From Pinguiococcus pyrenoidosus (lineage: Eukaryota; Sar; Pinguiophyceae; Pinguiochrysidales; Pinguiochrysidaceae): a stretch of 43,667 bases of DNA. How positions within the stretch are numbered: position 1 is the stretch's first letter; every line of letters begins with the position of its first letter. The position numbers and the translations under genes were made by a program. The notes beneath the pieces are model-generated. The model was not told the origin of the DNA and did no database searches. It saw nothing but the letters and a program-made list of their open reading frames with translations. Positions 42,818 to 43,667 of the stretch are shown in pieces. Location: assembly GCA_019677205.1 (NCBI GenBank), contig JAAMXY010000092.1, positions 86,600-130,266 of the forward strand, read 5' to 3'.

Positions 42818-43667
42818 CTAGCACTCGCGGTCATCGTCAACACTTTCCTCGGGATCCACCTCGGTAAACGAGGACCTCAGCAGGCTTTCACTGGGGCCGG
42901 TATACAAAGAGCTGCTCTCCGAGTAGGGAAAGACTTCTTCCTCCTCCTCCTCCTCGAAGTTGCTGTCTACGTCTGAGCCTCCGGTCTCGGAGCCTTCGCC
43001 CGTGGACGAGGTCAGACACGCATTCCTGCGACCGTTGTTCTCCCGATAGAGATTCATGAAGTGCTCGGCGGAGTCAAAACGCCGTACTTGGTTCTGCAAC
43101 ACGAGTCCAACGAACAAGGTCAACCTCCCGCATGTCTTTGGCCTCCACACGCCTCCCCAAGCACCCAGGCAGCTCGGTGCAACTGTACTGCGTACCTTGA
43201 CTAAGCTTGACAAGCGACGGTGTGCGTGGATGGCGGAAGCAGACGGGGTCCGGCCGTGGACGGGAACGGCAGGCGTCGAAGCCGACCGCGGCTTCGGCCG
43301 CCTGTTGAATCCCCGCGACTCCTGTGGTGCAACGACTCGCATGGTCAGTCTTCGCCGATCAGGAGATCGCTGCGGGGAGGCAAGGTGGCTCAAGCAACGT
43401 ACGAGCACCGGGGGCGCGTCGGCTCCGAGGCACAGCTCTTCGTCCGAGCTGAGGTTCATGGACTCTCCGATCATGGTCGGGTCGATGTTGGCACCGGCAG
43501 CTCTCATCTTCTGCGCCTTCTCGTAGATCCCGGAGCGCGCGAGCCTCTCCGCCGCCTGTGAAGGAGCCGCGTGAGCGCGTCCGAGCGCGAAGACGGGCAG
43601 AATCCCGGCGGAGCTCACCTGTCGAAGCTGGTAGTCCGCGCTGTCGAAGTGCTGGCCGTGCTTGCGG
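42818..43667 (-). CDS. 3' part of an endosulfine-like (FDSADY) protein gene
   Basis: Exons 43619-43667 (cut by the window edge), 43555-43196 and 43093-42818 encode the last 227 residues. The introns are 63 bp (GTGAGC...TTCACAG) and 102 bp (GTACGC...TTGCAG). The first visible residues, RKHGQHFDSADYQLRQ, match the endosulfine/ARPP19/Igo core (K-x-F-D-S-G-D-Y). In that family the Ser is phosphorylated by Greatwall/Rim15 kinase to make a PP2A-B55 inhibitor; plant members often have FDSADY. A helical part follows (AAERLARSGIYEKAQKMRAAGANIDP), then a basic Pro/Ser/Arg region, a second FDSAEHF, and an acidic tail (EEEEEEEVFPYSES). Known endosulfines are about 110-150 residues, so this would be an extended version. 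A chance motif match is possible. Confidence 0.5.
   Translation of the reverse strand, partial: RKHGQHFDSADYQLRQVSSAGILPVFALGRAHAAPSQAAERLARSGIYEKAQKMRAAGANIDPTMIGESMNLSSDEELCLGADAPPVLVRCLSHLASPQRSPDRRRLTMRVVAPQESRGFNRRPKPRSASTPAVPVHGRTPSASAIHAHRRLSSLVKVRSTVAPSCLGAWGGVWRPKTCGRLTLFVGLVLQNQVRRFDSAEHFMNLYRENNGRRNACLTSSTGEGSETGGSDVDSNFEEEEEEEVFPYSESSSLYTGPSESLLRSSFTEVDPEESVDDDREC

Noticed and set aside
43370-43408. 39-bp GTGCTC...CCGCAG segment as an intron in the endosulfine-like gene
   Set aside because: It is too short compared with other introns, and it is in frame, so I left it as coding. It may still deserve a look in RNA data.

Overview
The window reads as nuclear DNA of a photosynthetic eukaryote with a complex (secondary, red-lineage) plastid. 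Three observations support this. Almost every gene has short GT-AG introns. A chlorophyll-binding LHC protein begins with a signal peptide ending in an ASAF motif, the plastid-import signature of stramenopiles, cryptophytes and haptophytes. A Rieske oxygenase of the pheophorbide a oxygenase family lies 1.7 kb away. A stramenopile-type alga is my best guess, but this is inference. The DNA is GC-rich and gene-dense: about 21 genes in 43.7 kb. Introns are mostly 55-120 bp, and eight are longer (196-531 bp).

Layout, left to right: a membrane protein at the left edge (-); EIPR1 WD40 protein (+); a full-length OSCA/CSC1-type channel in five exons (-); a small orphan protein (+); a six- or seven-exon membrane orphan (+); an RPP38-like L7Ae protein (-); guanine deaminase (+); PRMT1-type arginine methyltransferase (-); a leucine-rich-repeat protein with a lipidation motif (+); a TM9SF/EMP70 protein (+); a Rab8-like GTPase (-); an RsmE-type rRNA methyltransferase (+); a citrate-carrier-like SLC25 protein (-); a DDX31/Dbp7 helicase (+); the PAO-like oxygenase (-); an acidic low-complexity protein (+); the LHC (-); an AP-4-type beta adaptin (+); a class I methyltransferase with a signal peptide (-); a second OSCA-superfamily protein with a Cys-rich insert (+); and the 3' part of an endosulfine-like gene (-).

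The strands alternate almost perfectly (18 of 20 neighbouring pairs switch strand), so nearly all genes sit in head-to-head or tail-to-tail pairs. There is no operon logic. Functional groups recur: plastid (LHC, PAO-like, perhaps the signal-peptide methyltransferase and RsmE), secretory traffic (EIPR1, TM9SF, Rab8-like, AP-4 beta, perhaps the acidic protein), ribosome and RNA work (RPP38-like, RsmE, DDX31) and ion or metabolite transport (two OSCA-type proteins, SLC25).

Gene models were built by hand. I joined reading frames at GT...AG sites where the phase and the family alignment both agreed, and exon coordinates are given in each entry. I saw no tRNA, rRNA, CRISPR array or clear transposon. 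Simple repeats are common in intergenic DNA and in several of the longer introns.
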